Counted from the first letter of the stretch, positions 52,993 to 61,109 are shown. The stretch: 64,000 nucleotides of DNA from JAEUJM01 sp044221555 (GCA_044221555.1 JBGAOY010000002.1:310001-374000), one strand, 5' to 3'. Made by a program: numbers and translations. The notes: generated by a model not told the origin, from the letters alone.

Positions 52993-55062
52993 TCAGCTGA
53001 GGCTGATGGGGCTCAGGACCGGGTCCGCGGGGGTGCCACTGAGCGCGTAGAGCGAGATCTGGTTGGCGCCGTCCACCAGGAACCATTCGGGCACCATCGT
53101 GTACCACTCGGGGGATCCGATGGCGCCGGCGTGCAGGGTCGACCAGCCGGCGACGGCACCGTTGACGACGACGGCCACCGCGCTGATGTCGGCCTCGGCG
53201 GTGCGGACGGTGCCCGACACGTACGCGGGCACCTCGCCGGAGCGCCGATCGACGTCGCGGTAGGCGACGGAGCGGTCGAGCCGGCCGCTGTGAGCCGCGC
53301 CGCGCTCGACGGTGAGCTCGTCGAGATGGCGACCGACCAGCCGGCCCCACGTGCCGAACCGGTAGAAGCGCAGGTCGTCGCGTGGGCCCTCGCCGGCCGG
53401 CGCGTCGTCGAGCATCCGCCGGAATCCGGTGGGACCGTCGACCTCGACGTACGGACCGTCGGTGGGTTGCAGGGCGTTCAGGGTCCACTCGAAGAACCGG
53501 CGGGTGCCGTCGGCGCGGGGCTCGTCGCTCAGTGCCGACTGCCCGTCGACGTCCCAGGGGATGTCGACGTCGAGGTGGTCGGCGATGGTGGGGAGGACGT
53601 CGACCGCGCTCAGGGGCCGGTCGTCGACCGCTGCTTCGGTCTGTCGCGGCGCCTTCACCAGGAAGGGCGTCCACATGATCTGGTGGTAGTTCTGCGACGA
53701 CACGCCCCGGATGGGGTTGCCGGCCATGAACGACACGCCGTGGTCGGCCGTGAGCACGATCAGGCTCTCGTCGTAGGTGCCCAGCTCCTCCATCCGGTCG
53801 AGGATGCCGCCCACCATGGCGTCGGCGTGCTGCAGTTGCAGCAGGTGGCGCTGGCGGCCGGCGTCGGCCACCTGCTGGTCACGCCACCGGTAGGAGGAGT
53901 CGAGACCCTCGGCCACGAACGGGGCGTCGTAGACGGCCCCCGACGGGGTGTGGAACCACGGTTGGTGCGGGTACAGGACGTGGAGGAAGTCCAACCGGGG
54001 CTGCGCGCCGCTCCGGCCCATCGAGTCCACGAAGTCGCTGATCGTGAGGGGGGCGTTGGGGTTCGACTGGCGCACCTGGAACGTCACCTGGCCCTCGGAG
54101 CGATCGAGCGACACGTGCCGCTGCCACACGTCGGTGGCGTCGTCGAGCAGGCCGCCCAGCGTGCCCCCGCCCGAGCCACCGCCCTGGTGGGGACAGACCG
54201 TCGTCGGGCACAGCCTGGTGACGCCCTCCCACACGTTCTCGTGGTAGGTGGCGCCGAGCAGGGTGAAGAGGTTGTCGGGGTACTCGTTGCTGTCGGGCAG
54301 TGCGTCGGGGTCGGTGGGGTAGTCCCCGGTCAGGATGGCCGGCACCGCCTCGGGTGTGGAGGGGGCCACGCTCGACTCGTTGCGGTACCAGGTGGCGTCG
54401 CCCGCGAGCCGCGCCAGGTTGGGGAACTGGGCCGGGTCGATCCGGTTCCGACGGTCGAGCAGGGACACCAACGGGAACTCGTCGAGGACGATCATCATCA
54501 CGGGCGCGGGCCGGCCCACCGTCACGCTGTCCGCGGCGGCCGCGGCACCGTTGCGCGACAGGACGATGTCGGTGACCGGCGACGCGAACAGGAAGGCGAG
54601 CCCGAGCGCCACGGGGAACAGCGCCAGGTAGCGCAGCCACAGGCGGACCGCTGGCCACCGCCAGAAGCTCACTGCGGCGACGACCAGGGCGACGAGGGCG
54701 CCGACGACGAGCAGCACCGGCCCCCATGACGTGCGGTCGCGCAGCGCACCCAGGACCACCACCGCGGCCGCGCCGGACAGCAGGATCAGGTGCACGACGC
54801 GCCGGACCCGCCGGCCGAGGATCGAGAACAGCACCTCGAACAGGAGCAGCACCAGCGCCGGCAGGAACACCACCGCGGCCACGAAGCCCACGATGTCGAG
54901 GGCGTCGGCGTGGCGCAGGACGAACACGTCGGCGCCCTTGCGGAACGACGACAGCACGGGCTCGGCCACCCCCAAACCGGTGACGCCCAGGAACTCGAGG
55001 AACGACCGTCCGGTCTCCCGCCACCACGACGGCGGTGCCGGGCGGTCAGCGGTCGCGGGCAT
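52993..55062 (-). CDS. membrane sulfatase-like hydrolase/phosphotransferase
   Basis: 689 aa from ATG at 55062. Four or five helices in residues 35-200, then an alkaline phosphatase-superfamily domain outside the membrane: the metal-site start PVMMIVLDEFPLVSLLDR, then SSVAPSTPEAVPAILTGDYP, with Ser/Thr where sulfatases have the formylglycine Cys, and ADHGVSFMAGNPIRG near the end. The topology is that of LtaS-like and phosphoethanolamine-transferase-like proteins. A role in modifying or polymerising phosphodiester groups of the envelope is a reasonable guess. A last beta domain (about 560-689) is extra. Confidence 0.85.
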   Translation of the reverse strand: MPATADRPAPPSWWRETGRSFLEFLGVTGLGVAEPVLSSFRKGADVFVLRHADALDIVGFVAAVVFLPALVLLLFEVLFSILGRRVRRVVHLILLSGAAAVVVLGALRDRTSWGPVLLVVGALVALVVAAVSFWRWPAVRLWLRYLALFPVALGLAFLFASPVTDIVLSRNGAAAAADSVTVGRPAPVMMIVLDEFPLVSLLDRRNRIDPAQFPNLARLAGDATWYRNESSVAPSTPEAVPAILTGDYPTDPDALPDSNEYPDNLFTLLGATYHENVWEGVTRLCPTTVCPHQGGGSGGGTLGGLLDDATDVWQRHVSLDRSEGQVTFQVRQSNPNAPLTISDFVDSMGRSGAQPRLDFLHVLYPHQPWFHTPSGAVYDAPFVAEGLDSSYRWRDQQVADAGRQRHLLQLQHADAMVGGILDRMEELGTYDESLIVLTADHGVSFMAGNPIRGVSSQNYHQIMWTPFLVKAPRQTEAAVDDRPLSAVDVLPTIADHLDVDIPWDVDGQSALSDEPRADGTRRFFEWTLNALQPTDGPYVEVDGPTGFRRMLDDAPAGEGPRDDLRFYRFGTWGRLVGRHLDELTVERGAAHSGRLDRSVAYRDVDRRSGEVPAYVSGTVRTAEADISAVAVVVNGAVAGWSTLHAGAIGSPEWYTMVPEWFLVDGANQISLYALSGTPADPVLSPISLS

Positions 55063-55156
55063 GGCTCGCCAAGCGTAAGGCGAATTCGGCGGCACCCGGA
55101 CGCGGCCGAGCCCCCGACGCCGGCGGTCGAGCGGGGGACGGCAGGCCCGGGTCCAC

Positions 55157-55219
55157 GCTGCGCAGCGGAGCGGAGCAGCTCCAGCGATGTACCGGATCCC
55201 GGAGGGGCTCCGACGAAGG
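55157..55219 (-). repeat. interspersed ~65-bp repeat, copy 4
   Basis: GCTGCGCAGCGGAGCGGAGC, AGCTCCAGCGATGTACCGGA, TCCCGGAGGGGCTCCGACGA. Differs from copy 5 by a single base. Upstream of ilvD. Confidence 0.85.
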
Positions 55220-55228
55220 CCGGTCTAC

Positions 55229-55291
55229 GCTGCGCAGCGGAGCGGAGCAGCTCCACCGATGTACCGGATCCCGGAGGGGCTCCGACGAAGG
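55229..55291 (-). repeat. interspersed ~65-bp repeat, copy 5
   Basis: Same as copy 4 apart from CTCCACCGATG. It ends a few bases before the ilvD Shine-Dalgarno (GGAGGAG), so it is part of the ilvD 5' leader unless transcription starts inside it. Confidence 0.85.
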
Positions 55292-55304
55292 AGGAGCAGA
55301 TCAT

Positions 55305-56978
55305 ATGGACATGAAGCCGCGTTCGCGTGAGGTCACCGACGGGTTCGAGCGGGCGCCGGCGCGGGCCATGTTGCGGGCGGTCGGGATGACCGACGACGAC
55401 TGGGAGAAGCCCCAGGTGGGCGTGGCGTCGTCGTGGAACGAGGTCACGCCGTGCAACCTGCCGCTCGACCGTTTGGCCAAGCGCTCCAAGGAGGGCGTGC
55501 GGGCCGCCGGCGGCTTCCCCCTCGAGTTCACCACCATCGCGGTCAGCGACGGCATCTCGATGGGCCACGAGGGCATGCGGGCCTCGCTGGTCAGCCGTGA
55601 GGTCATCGCCGACTCGGTCGAGACGGTGATGCACGCCGAGCGCCTCGACGCCATGGTCACCTTCGCCGGCTGCGACAAGTCCCTGCCCGGGATGCTCATG
55701 GCCGCGGCCCGCATCAACGTGCCGTCGGTGTTCCTCTACGGCGGGTCGATCCTGCCCGGTCAGCGCAACGGCGAGGCCCTCGACATCGTCAGCGTGTTCG
55801 AGGCCGTGGGCGCCTGCGCCGCCGGCACCCTCACCGAGAACGAGCTCGGCGAGATCGAGATGCAGGCCTGCCCCACCGAGGGCAGCTGCGCCGGCATGTT
55901 CACCGCCAACACGATGGCGTCGGTGGCCGAGGCCATCGGCATGTCCCTCCCCGGCAGCTCGTCGGCGCCCGCGGTCGACCGCCGTCGCGACGACTTCGCC
56001 TACGCCAGCGGCCAGGCCGTCATCCACCTCCTCGAGCTGGGCCTGCGCCCGCGCCAGATCATGACCAAGGAGGCCTTCGAGAACGCCATCGCCGTCGTGA
56101 TGGCCCTCGGCGGCTCCACCAACGCCGTGCTGCACCTGCTCGCGATCGCCTACGAGGCCGAGGTCGACCTCGCCCTCGAGGACTTCAACAAGGTGGCCGC
56201 ACGCGTCCCCCACATCGCCGACACCAAGCCCCACGGCAAGTACCACATGAGCGACCTCGACCGCATCGGCGGCGTGCCCGTCGTCATGCGCGAGCTGCTC
56301 GACGCCGGCCTGCTCCACGGCGACTGCCTCACCGTGACCGGCAAGACCATCGCCGAGAACCTCGCAGCCATCGACCCGCCCAAGCCCGACGGCTCTGTGG
56401 TCCACCCCCTCACCCAGCCCATCCACGAGATCGGCGGCATCGCCGTGCTGCGGGGCTCGCTCGCCCCCAACGGCGCCGTGCTGAAGGTGGCCGGCATCGA
56501 CTTCGACCACTTCGAGGGCCCGGCCCGGGTCTTCGACGGCGAGGAGGCCGCCATGGAGTGCATCCTCGCCGGCGGCATCAACCCCGGCGACATCGTCGTC
56601 ATCCGCTACGAGGGCCCCAAGGGCGGCCCGGGCATGCGCGAGATGCTGGCCGTCACCGGTGCCATGAAGGGCGCCGGCCGCGGCGGCGACTGCGCCCTCA
56701 TCACCGACGGGCGCTTCTCGGGCGGCACCCACGGCTTCTGCATCGGCCACGTGGCCCCCGAGGCCGTCGACGGCGGCCCCATCGCGTTCATCAACGAGGG
56801 CGACCGCATCACCATCGACGTGAAGAACCACACCATCGAGCTCGACGTCGACGACGCCACCCTGGCCGCCCGCCGCGAGGAGTGGAAGCTCCCCGAGCCC
56901 CGCTACACCAAGGGCGTGCTGGCCAAGTACGCCAAGCTCGCGCAAGGGGCCGAGAAGGGCGCCATCACGTCTGCCTAG
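55305..56978 (+). CDS. ilvD: dihydroxy-acid dehydratase
   Basis: 557 aa from ATG at 55305, with GGAGGAG 9 bases upstream. IlvD/Edd family: Cys ligand regions TPCNLPLDRLAKR near 50, FAGCDKSLPGMLMAAAR near 122, and PTEGSCAGMFTANTMASVAE near 190 hold the Fe-S cluster Cys; DGRFSGGTHGFCIGHVAPEA lies near the end. It turns 2,3-dihydroxy-isovalerate and its C6 homologue into the keto acids for valine/leucine and isoleucine. It is in the same direction as ilvBNC but 2.4 kb away. Confidence 0.97.
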   Translation: MDMKPRSREVTDGFERAPARAMLRAVGMTDDDWEKPQVGVASSWNEVTPCNLPLDRLAKRSKEGVRAAGGFPLEFTTIAVSDGISMGHEGMRASLVSREVIADSVETVMHAERLDAMVTFAGCDKSLPGMLMAAARINVPSVFLYGGSILPGQRNGEALDIVSVFEAVGACAAGTLTENELGEIEMQACPTEGSCAGMFTANTMASVAEAIGMSLPGSSSAPAVDRRRDDFAYASGQAVIHLLELGLRPRQIMTKEAFENAIAVVMALGGSTNAVLHLLAIAYEAEVDLALEDFNKVAARVPHIADTKPHGKYHMSDLDRIGGVPVVMRELLDAGLLHGDCLTVTGKTIAENLAAIDPPKPDGSVVHPLTQPIHEIGGIAVLRGSLAPNGAVLKVAGIDFDHFEGPARVFDGEEAAMECILAGGINPGDIVVIRYEGPKGGPGMREMLAVTGAMKGAGRGGDCALITDGRFSGGTHGFCIGHVAPEAVDGGPIAFINEGDRITIDVKNHTIELDVDDATLAARREEWKLPEPRYTKGVLAKYAKLAQGAEKGAITSA

Positions 56979-56980
56979 GC

Positions 56981-57225
56981 TCCTACTTCGTCGGAGCGCC
57001 TTCGGCATCCGGTTCAACGGCGTCGCTGCTCCGCTTCGCTCCGCAACGGCGCCACCACGGGTGTCTGGGCTCGTCCTTCGTCGGAGCGCCTTCGGCATCC
57101 GGTTCAACGGCGTCGCTGCTCCGCTCCGCTCCGCAACGGCGCCACCACCGGTGTCTGGGCTCCTCCTTCGTCGGAGCGCCTTCGGCATCCGGTTCGACGG
57201 CGTCGCTGCTCCGCTCTGCAACGTC
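56981..57225 (+). repeat. three tandem 90-bp units carrying the interspersed repeat (copies 6-8)
   Basis: Units begin at 56981, 57071 and 57161, each with CTTCGTCGGAGCGCCTTCGG, CATCCGGTTCNACGGCGTCG and CTGCTCCGCT. The first two also share CCGCAACGGCGCCACCAC and GTGTCTGGGCTC. The third is cut off at CTCTGCAACGTC, right before the DUF1330 gene. Opposite orientation to copies 2-5. They lie just after the ilvD stop. Confidence 0.9.
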
Positions 57226-57246
57226 AAGCCCTCGAGGAGGCCCCAT

Positions 57247-57540
57247 ACGCCGCGCGGCATCTACCAGGGCGAGGTGCTCGACCCGGTGCGATACGAGGAG
57301 TACAAGGCGCTGGCGGCGCCGTGCATCGAGGCGGCCGGGGGGCGCTACCTCGTCCGTGGCGGGGCGATCGACGTGTTCGAGGGCGACGAGCCCGACGGGC
57401 GCACCGTCGTGCTCGAGTTCCCCACGATGGAGGCGGCGCGGGCCTGGTACGACAGCCCCGAGTACACCGAGATCCGCAGGCTCCGCGACGGCGCCACCCG
57501 CTCCCGCCTCTACGCCGTCGAGGGTATGGCGCCGGAGTAG
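57247..57540 (+). CDS. DUF1330-like protein, start codon apparently lost or non-standard
   Basis: About 97 aa. The fold is read from IYQGEVLDPVRYEEYKALAA, GGRYLVRGGAIDVFEGD and PTMEAARAWYDSPEYTEIRR, the DUF1330 (dimeric alpha/beta-barrel) pattern. The N-terminus lacks any ATG/GTG/TTG at the right place: after GAGGAGG (57234-57240) comes CCCCATACGCCGCG, where CCATGACG would be expected. Either ACG at 57247 is the start, or one G was lost (in the genome or in sequencing), or translation begins in the repeat upstream (GTG in frame). Function unknown. Confidence 0.6.
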   Translation, partial: TPRGIYQGEVLDPVRYEEYKALAAPCIEAAGGRYLVRGGAIDVFEGDEPDGRTVVLEFPTMEAARAWYDSPEYTEIRRLRDGATRSRLYAVEGMAPE

Positions 57541-57784
57541 ACACACGTCAACGGCGGCCTGCCAAGGCGGGGCTGCCGCGTTGGTTGCGGCTCGTCGGGG
57601 TGCACCACGCTGGGTGACCAAGATGCCGGCCGTCGGGGTGACCGCAGTCGATCTGGAGGGAATACCAGTCATCGGTGACGGTGATTTCCTCCAGAGAACC
57701 GTTCGAACGCGGGGTTGGCCACGGAGCGTGAGATCTGCGGCAGCTACGCAGGAATGCCACCCCGCTTCTCCGCGCGGTTGCCGT

Positions 57785-58354
57785 TCAGCCTTGGTCCGCC
57801 AGCCACCGGCGGTAGCGCTCGGGGTCGGACCACGCGCCGGTGGCGGCGTCGAAGGTGGCCGCCTCCGGGGCCATCCAGTCGTGGCGACCGGCCCGCACGT
57901 CGCTCGACGAGACCGGGTGGTGGTCCGGGTGGACGTCGAGGCGCAGCTCGGGCGGCGCCAGCAGGGGCGGGCGGTCGACCACCGCGAGCCGGGGGAGCGC
58001 GGCCAGCGCGGCGTCACGGGCCGCCGCCGACCCGCCGTAGAACTGCGGGTCGTGGAGCTGTTCCCACTTGTCGGCGCCCATCACCAACACGTCGTAGCCC
58101 ACGGCCAGATCGACCAACAGCTGCTCGTCCCGCAGCGCCACCCCGAGCCACGCCCGCGATGCCGCGGCCTGTTCGAGCACCTGAAGGCGATGCACCAGCA
58201 GCGGCCGGTCGACGTGGCCCTTGGCCAGCGCCACCCGGGAGACCACCAGGTCGAGGCGGTCGAGCCCGTAGGCCGCGACCGCCGCCTCGGCCACCGCCAG
58301 GTGCGCGACCGTCAGCGGGTTGAACGACCCCGGGTAGCAGCCGGTCCGGGTCAG
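57785..58354 (-). CDS. NadD-like nucleotidylyltransferase, probable CTG start
   Basis: About 189 aa. The active-site motif GCYPGSFNPLTVAHLAVAE (the xPGxFxPxxxxH signature) is at residues 6-24, so the start must lie upstream of the in-frame GTG at 58294 that would remove it. Only CTG at 58354 (CTGACCCGGACCGGCTGC) fits, nine bases after the AIM24 stop. Further motifs: VMGADKWEQL and SSSDVRAGR (ISSTxxR-type). The family adenylylates nicotinate mononucleotide or a related substrate. The C-terminus ends with a WSDPERYRRWLADQG helix. Second gene of a minus-strand pair with AIM24. Confidence 0.8.
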   Translation of the reverse strand: MTRTGCYPGSFNPLTVAHLAVAEAAVAAYGLDRLDLVVSRVALAKGHVDRPLLVHRLQVLEQAAASRAWLGVALRDEQLLVDLAVGYDVLVMGADKWEQLHDPQFYGGSAAARDAALAALPRLAVVDRPPLLAPPELRLDVHPDHHPVSSSDVRAGRHDWMAPEAATFDAATGAWSDPERYRRWLADQG

Positions 58355-58362
58355 CTCGCCGC

Positions 58363-59040
58363 CTACGAGGACTGCGTGGGAAGTCGGGGCGCCAGCCAGT
58401 TGATGAAGTCGGTGGTGCTGCGGGTCTGCAGGTAGATGCGGCCGGGGCCGGTGAGCGTGCAGACCAGGCCCTCGCCGCCGAGCATGGTCTGCTTCCAGCC
58501 GCCGCCGGCCTTCGAGACCTGCGACGTCACGCCCTCGGACCAGCCCACCATGTGCCCGGTGTCGACCACGTAGGACTGACCCGGGGCGAGGTCGATGGCG
58601 TGGATGGCCCCGTACGCCGACACCAGCAGGTCACCGGTGCCCGTCACCTTCAACACCACGAGGCCCCCGCTGCTGAACATGGTCTTGGCGCCACCCCACG
58701 AGCTGTCGACCTCGATGCCCATGCCGGAGGCCAGGTAGGCCCCCGACTGCAGGTAGACGGTCTGGCCCGACAGCGGCCAGTGGGCGATGTCGCCGGGTAG
58801 GGGAGCGGCGAGGCCGATCTGGTCGCCCGGCTGGGAAGCGGTGAAGGTGTTCATGAAGAACGACTCGCCGCCGATGGCCCGCTTGAGGCCCTTCATGATC
58901 CCGCCCTGGGTCGACGTCTGCATCTGCAGCCCGGCACTGTGGCTGACCATGGCGCCGCCCTCGGCCCGGATGGACTCACCCTGATCGAGGTGGACGAACG
59001 CGATCGCGAACGCCGGGTCGTACTTGATCTCGATCTGCAT
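58363..59040 (-). CDS. AIM24 family protein
   Basis: 225 aa from ATG at 59040, with TAGCCT six bases upstream on the minus strand. All-beta AIM24/TIGR00266 fold: ESIRAEGGAMVSHSAGLQMQ, the Gly-rich LKRAIGGESFFMNTFTA and GEGLVCTLTGPGRIYLQTRS. Family members are found with many membrane systems but have no settled biochemistry. Divergent from the ilvB leader, with about 80 bases between starts. Confidence 0.9.
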   Translation of the reverse strand: MQIEIKYDPAFAIAFVHLDQGESIRAEGGAMVSHSAGLQMQTSTQGGIMKGLKRAIGGESFFMNTFTASQPGDQIGLAAPLPGDIAHWPLSGQTVYLQSGAYLASGMGIEVDSSWGGAKTMFSSGGLVVLKVTGTGDLLVSAYGAIHAIDLAPGQSYVVDTGHMVGWSEGVTSQVSKAGGGWKQTMLGGEGLVCTLTGPGRIYLQTRSTTDFINWLAPRLPTQSS

Positions 59041-59046
59041 GCGCGG

Positions 59047-59052
59047 AGGCTA
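59047..59052 (-). promoter_or_regulatory. TAGCCT -10-like box before AIM24
   Basis: Minus strand; six bases upstream of the ATG, as on the plus-strand genes listed. Confidence 0.45.
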
Positions 59053-59084
59053 CCGCCCGGCCCAGTGGCACTTCGGTTCGAGGG

Positions 59085-59113
59085 TTGTCAGATCGGCGGA
59101 CTCGTGACATCCT
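59085..59113 (+). promoter_or_regulatory. probable ilvBNC promoter (TTGTCA / CATCCT)
   Basis: TTGTCA at 59085-59090, exactly 17 bases, then CATCCT at 59108-59113. The leader-peptide ATG follows 8 bases later, so the leader ORF could be at the very 5' end of the RNA. Confidence 0.6.
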
Positions 59114-59121
59114 CAGAGGCG

Positions 59122-59163
59122 ATGTCCTGCGCCCGCCACCTCCTCCTCGTAGTAATCACGTAG
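59122..59163 (+). CDS. ilvBNC leader peptide MSCARHLLLVVIT
   Basis: Thirteen codons: ATG, then residues SCARH followed by Leu-Leu-Leu-Val-Val-Ile-Thr and a TAG stop. Three Leu, two Val, one Ile and a Thr in a row are what a ribosome-sensing leader for a branched-chain biosynthetic operon would need. It sits 8 bases after the -10, and a hairpin and a terminator follow before ilvB. Attenuation by such peptides is known for ilvB operons in other actinobacteria (Corynebacterium, Streptomyces); this one is read directly from sequence and is untested. Confidence 0.8.
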   Translation: MSCARHLLLVVIT

Positions 59164-59193
59164 CGCACGCCGTCGTTTCTCCGCGTGCGCACG
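59159..59193 (+). other. leader hairpin overlapping the leader-peptide stop codon
   Basis: CGT-A-GCGCACGC (59159-59170, one bulged A) pairs with GCGTGCGCACG (59183-59193). The left arm includes the TAG stop, so a ribosome waiting on the last codons would open it. Equivalent to the 1:2 stem of classical attenuators. Confidence 0.6.
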
Positions 59194-59195
59194 TT

Positions 59196-59227
59196 CGGCC
59201 TCCCTTCCGGGAGGCCGTTGCAGTTTT
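59196..59227 (+). terminator. ilvB attenuator terminator
   Basis: CGGCCTCCC (59196-59204), loop TTCC, GGGAGGCCG (59209-59217), then TTGCAGTTTT. Nine perfect pairs and a partial T-tract. It is placed 33 bases after the leader stop and 137 bases before ilvB, where it would cut the operon transcript. Confidence 0.75.
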
Positions 59228-59259
59228 CCCGCCCACATCCGCCCACGTCCCACCCCGCC

Positions 59260-59336
59260 GCCCGAGCACGTTCCCGCCCAGCGCCCGAGCACGTTCCCGC
59301 TCACCGCCCGAGCACTTTCCCGCCCACCGCCCGACC
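59260..59336 (+). repeat. 23-bp tandem repeat between attenuator and ilvB
   Basis: GCCCGAGCACGTTCCCGCCCA (plus two bases) starts at 59260, 59283 and 59306, with a cut fourth unit (GCCCGACC) at 59329. Second and third units have one or two changes (TCC for CCC, TTT for GTT). It has no ORF. The same GCCCACNTCC theme precedes it at 59230-59255. Confidence 0.85.
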
Positions 59337-59354
59337 TGATAGGAACCGACCGCC

Positions 59355-61109
59355 ATGATTGCCGAAGGTCAACCCACCAACGGTGGGAAAGCACTGATCC
59401 AGAGCCTCGAGATGGAAGGGGTCGAGGCCATGTTCGGCCTCCCCGGCGGCGCTATCCTGCCGGTGTACGACCCGATCATCGACTCGCCGATCCGCCACAT
59501 CCTCGTGCGCCACGAGCAGGGGGCCGGCCACATGGCCGAGGGCTACGCCCACGCCACCGGTCGCCCCGGCGTGGCCATGGTCACCAGCGGCCCGGGCGCC
59601 ACCAACATCGTCACCCCGCTGTGCGACGCCTACATGGACTCGGTGCCCATGGTGGTCATCACCGGCCAGGTGCCGCTGCCGGCCATCGGCAGCGACGCCT
59701 TCCAGGAGTGCGACACCACCGGCATCACGATGTCGGTCACCAAGCACAACTTCCTGGTCACCAGTGCGGCCGACATCCCCCGCACCATCCGCGAGGCCTT
59801 CCACATCGCCACCACGGGCCGGCCCGGGCCGGTGCTCGTCGACATCCCCAAGGACATCGTCGACCCCAACAACCCGGCCTCCGCGCTCGACTGGTACTGG
59901 CCCGACTCGGTCGACCTGCCCGGCTACAAGCCCAACACCCGTGGTCACCCGAAGATGATCAAGGCCGCGGCCGAGATGATCTGTCGGTCCGAGCGGCCGG
60001 TGATCTACGCGGGTGGCGGCATCCTGAAGGCCCGGGCCGCCGAGGCCCTGCGGGCGCTGGCCGAGCTCACCGGCATCCCGGTGGTCACCACGCTGATGGC
60101 CCGGGGGGCGTTCCCCGACGACCACGAGCTCTGCCTGGGCATGCCCGGCATGCACGGCAACTACACCGCGGTCACGTCGATGCAGGAGTCCGACCTGCTC
60201 ATCGCCCTCGGCAGCCGCTTCGACGATCGGGTGACGGGCAAGGTGCCCGACTTCGCCCCCGAGGCCAAGGTCATCCACGTCGACATCGACCCCGCCGAGC
60301 TGGGCAAGGTCCGCCGGCCCGACGTCCCCATCGTGGGGGACTGCCGGCTGGTCATCGAGGAGCTGGTCAAGGCGGTCGAGGCCCTCGGCGGCGCCGACGC
60401 CCAGCCCGACCGCACGCCGTGGCGCAGCCGGATCAGCGGTTGGCAGGAGAAGTACCCGCTCACCTACGAGCAGTCCGAGCAGGGTGAGGGCCTCAAGCCG
60501 CAGTACGTGCTCGAGACGCTCCGCGACAACACCCCCGACGACACCATCGTCGCTTCGGGCGTGGGCCAGCACCAGATGTGGACCAGCCAGCACTGGACGT
60601 TCAACCACCCGTACACCTGGGTGAACTCGGGCGGCCTCGGCACCATGGGCTTCTCGGTGCCCGCCGCCATCGGCGCCAAGGTGGGCCGCCCCGACCGCAT
60701 GGTCTGGGCCATCGACGGCGACGGCTGCTTCCAGATGACCGCCCAGGAGCTGGTCACCGCCGCGGCCGAGCGCATCCCCATCAAGGTGGCGATCCTCAAC
60801 AACGCCTACCTCGGCATGGTGCGCCAGTGGCAGGAGATGTTCTACGAGGAGCGGTACTCCGAGGTGTACCTGTCGCCCGACCTGCCCGACTACAAGCTGT
60901 GGGCCGAGGCCATGGGCTGCGAGGGCATGCGGGTGGAAGACCCCGAGGACGTGCTGCCGGCCATCCAGAAGGCCAACGAGATCGACGACCGGCCCGTGGT
61001 CATCGACTTCCGCACCGACCACCGGGAGAAGGTGTACCCGATGGTCCCCGCCGGCCAGTCCAACAGCAACATCGTGGTCGATCCCAGCCAGGGCGAGGGG
61101 GGCCACTGA
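59355..61109 (+). CDS. ilvB: acetolactate synthase large subunit
   Basis: 584 aa from ATG at 59355 (AGGA about 12 bases upstream). ThDP-dependent: catalytic Glu54 in RHEQGAGHMAEGYA, the PVMVTSGPGATN-type block, a central FAD-binding domain (LMARGAFPDDHELCLGMPGM) and the ThDP motif GDGCFQMTAQELVTAA to ILNNAYLGMVRQW. It condenses pyruvate with pyruvate or 2-ketobutyrate, first step for Val/Leu/Ile. Last base shared with ilvN start (TGATG). Expression probably set by the leader upstream. Confidence 0.97.
   Translation: MIAEGQPTNGGKALIQSLEMEGVEAMFGLPGGAILPVYDPIIDSPIRHILVRHEQGAGHMAEGYAHATGRPGVAMVTSGPGATNIVTPLCDAYMDSVPMVVITGQVPLPAIGSDAFQECDTTGITMSVTKHNFLVTSAADIPRTIREAFHIATTGRPGPVLVDIPKDIVDPNNPASALDWYWPDSVDLPGYKPNTRGHPKMIKAAAEMICRSERPVIYAGGGILKARAAEALRALAELTGIPVVTTLMARGAFPDDHELCLGMPGMHGNYTAVTSMQESDLLIALGSRFDDRVTGKVPDFAPEAKVIHVDIDPAELGKVRRPDVPIVGDCRLVIEELVKAVEALGGADAQPDRTPWRSRISGWQEKYPLTYEQSEQGEGLKPQYVLETLRDNTPDDTIVASGVGQHQMWTSQHWTFNHPYTWVNSGGLGTMGFSVPAAIGAKVGRPDRMVWAIDGDGCFQMTAQELVTAAAERIPIKVAILNNAYLGMVRQWQEMFYEERYSEVYLSPDLPDYKLWAEAMGCEGMRVEDPEDVLPAIQKANEIDDRPVVIDFRTDHREKVYPMVPAGQSNSNIVVDPSQGEGGH

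Noticed and set aside
54786..57260. 824-codon minus-strand open frame over ilvD
   Set aside because: Antisense to ilvD, crosses the repeats, no domain recognised. It is open because of high GC.
57548..57760. 70-codon minus-strand ORF
   Set aside because: The middle (SLEEITVTDDWYSLQIDCGH) looks slightly protein-like, but there is no family match, and start and end regions are Arg-rich. I kept it out for lack of support.
56558..58435. Long plus-strand frame through ilvD end, the repeats and DUF1330
   Set aside because: Different frame from ilvD and DUF1330; the SFVGAPSASGS peptides come from the repeats and are not evidence for a real protein.
59260..59336. CRISPR or attachment site
   Set aside because: Contiguous 23-bp units without spacers; no cas or integrase genes near.
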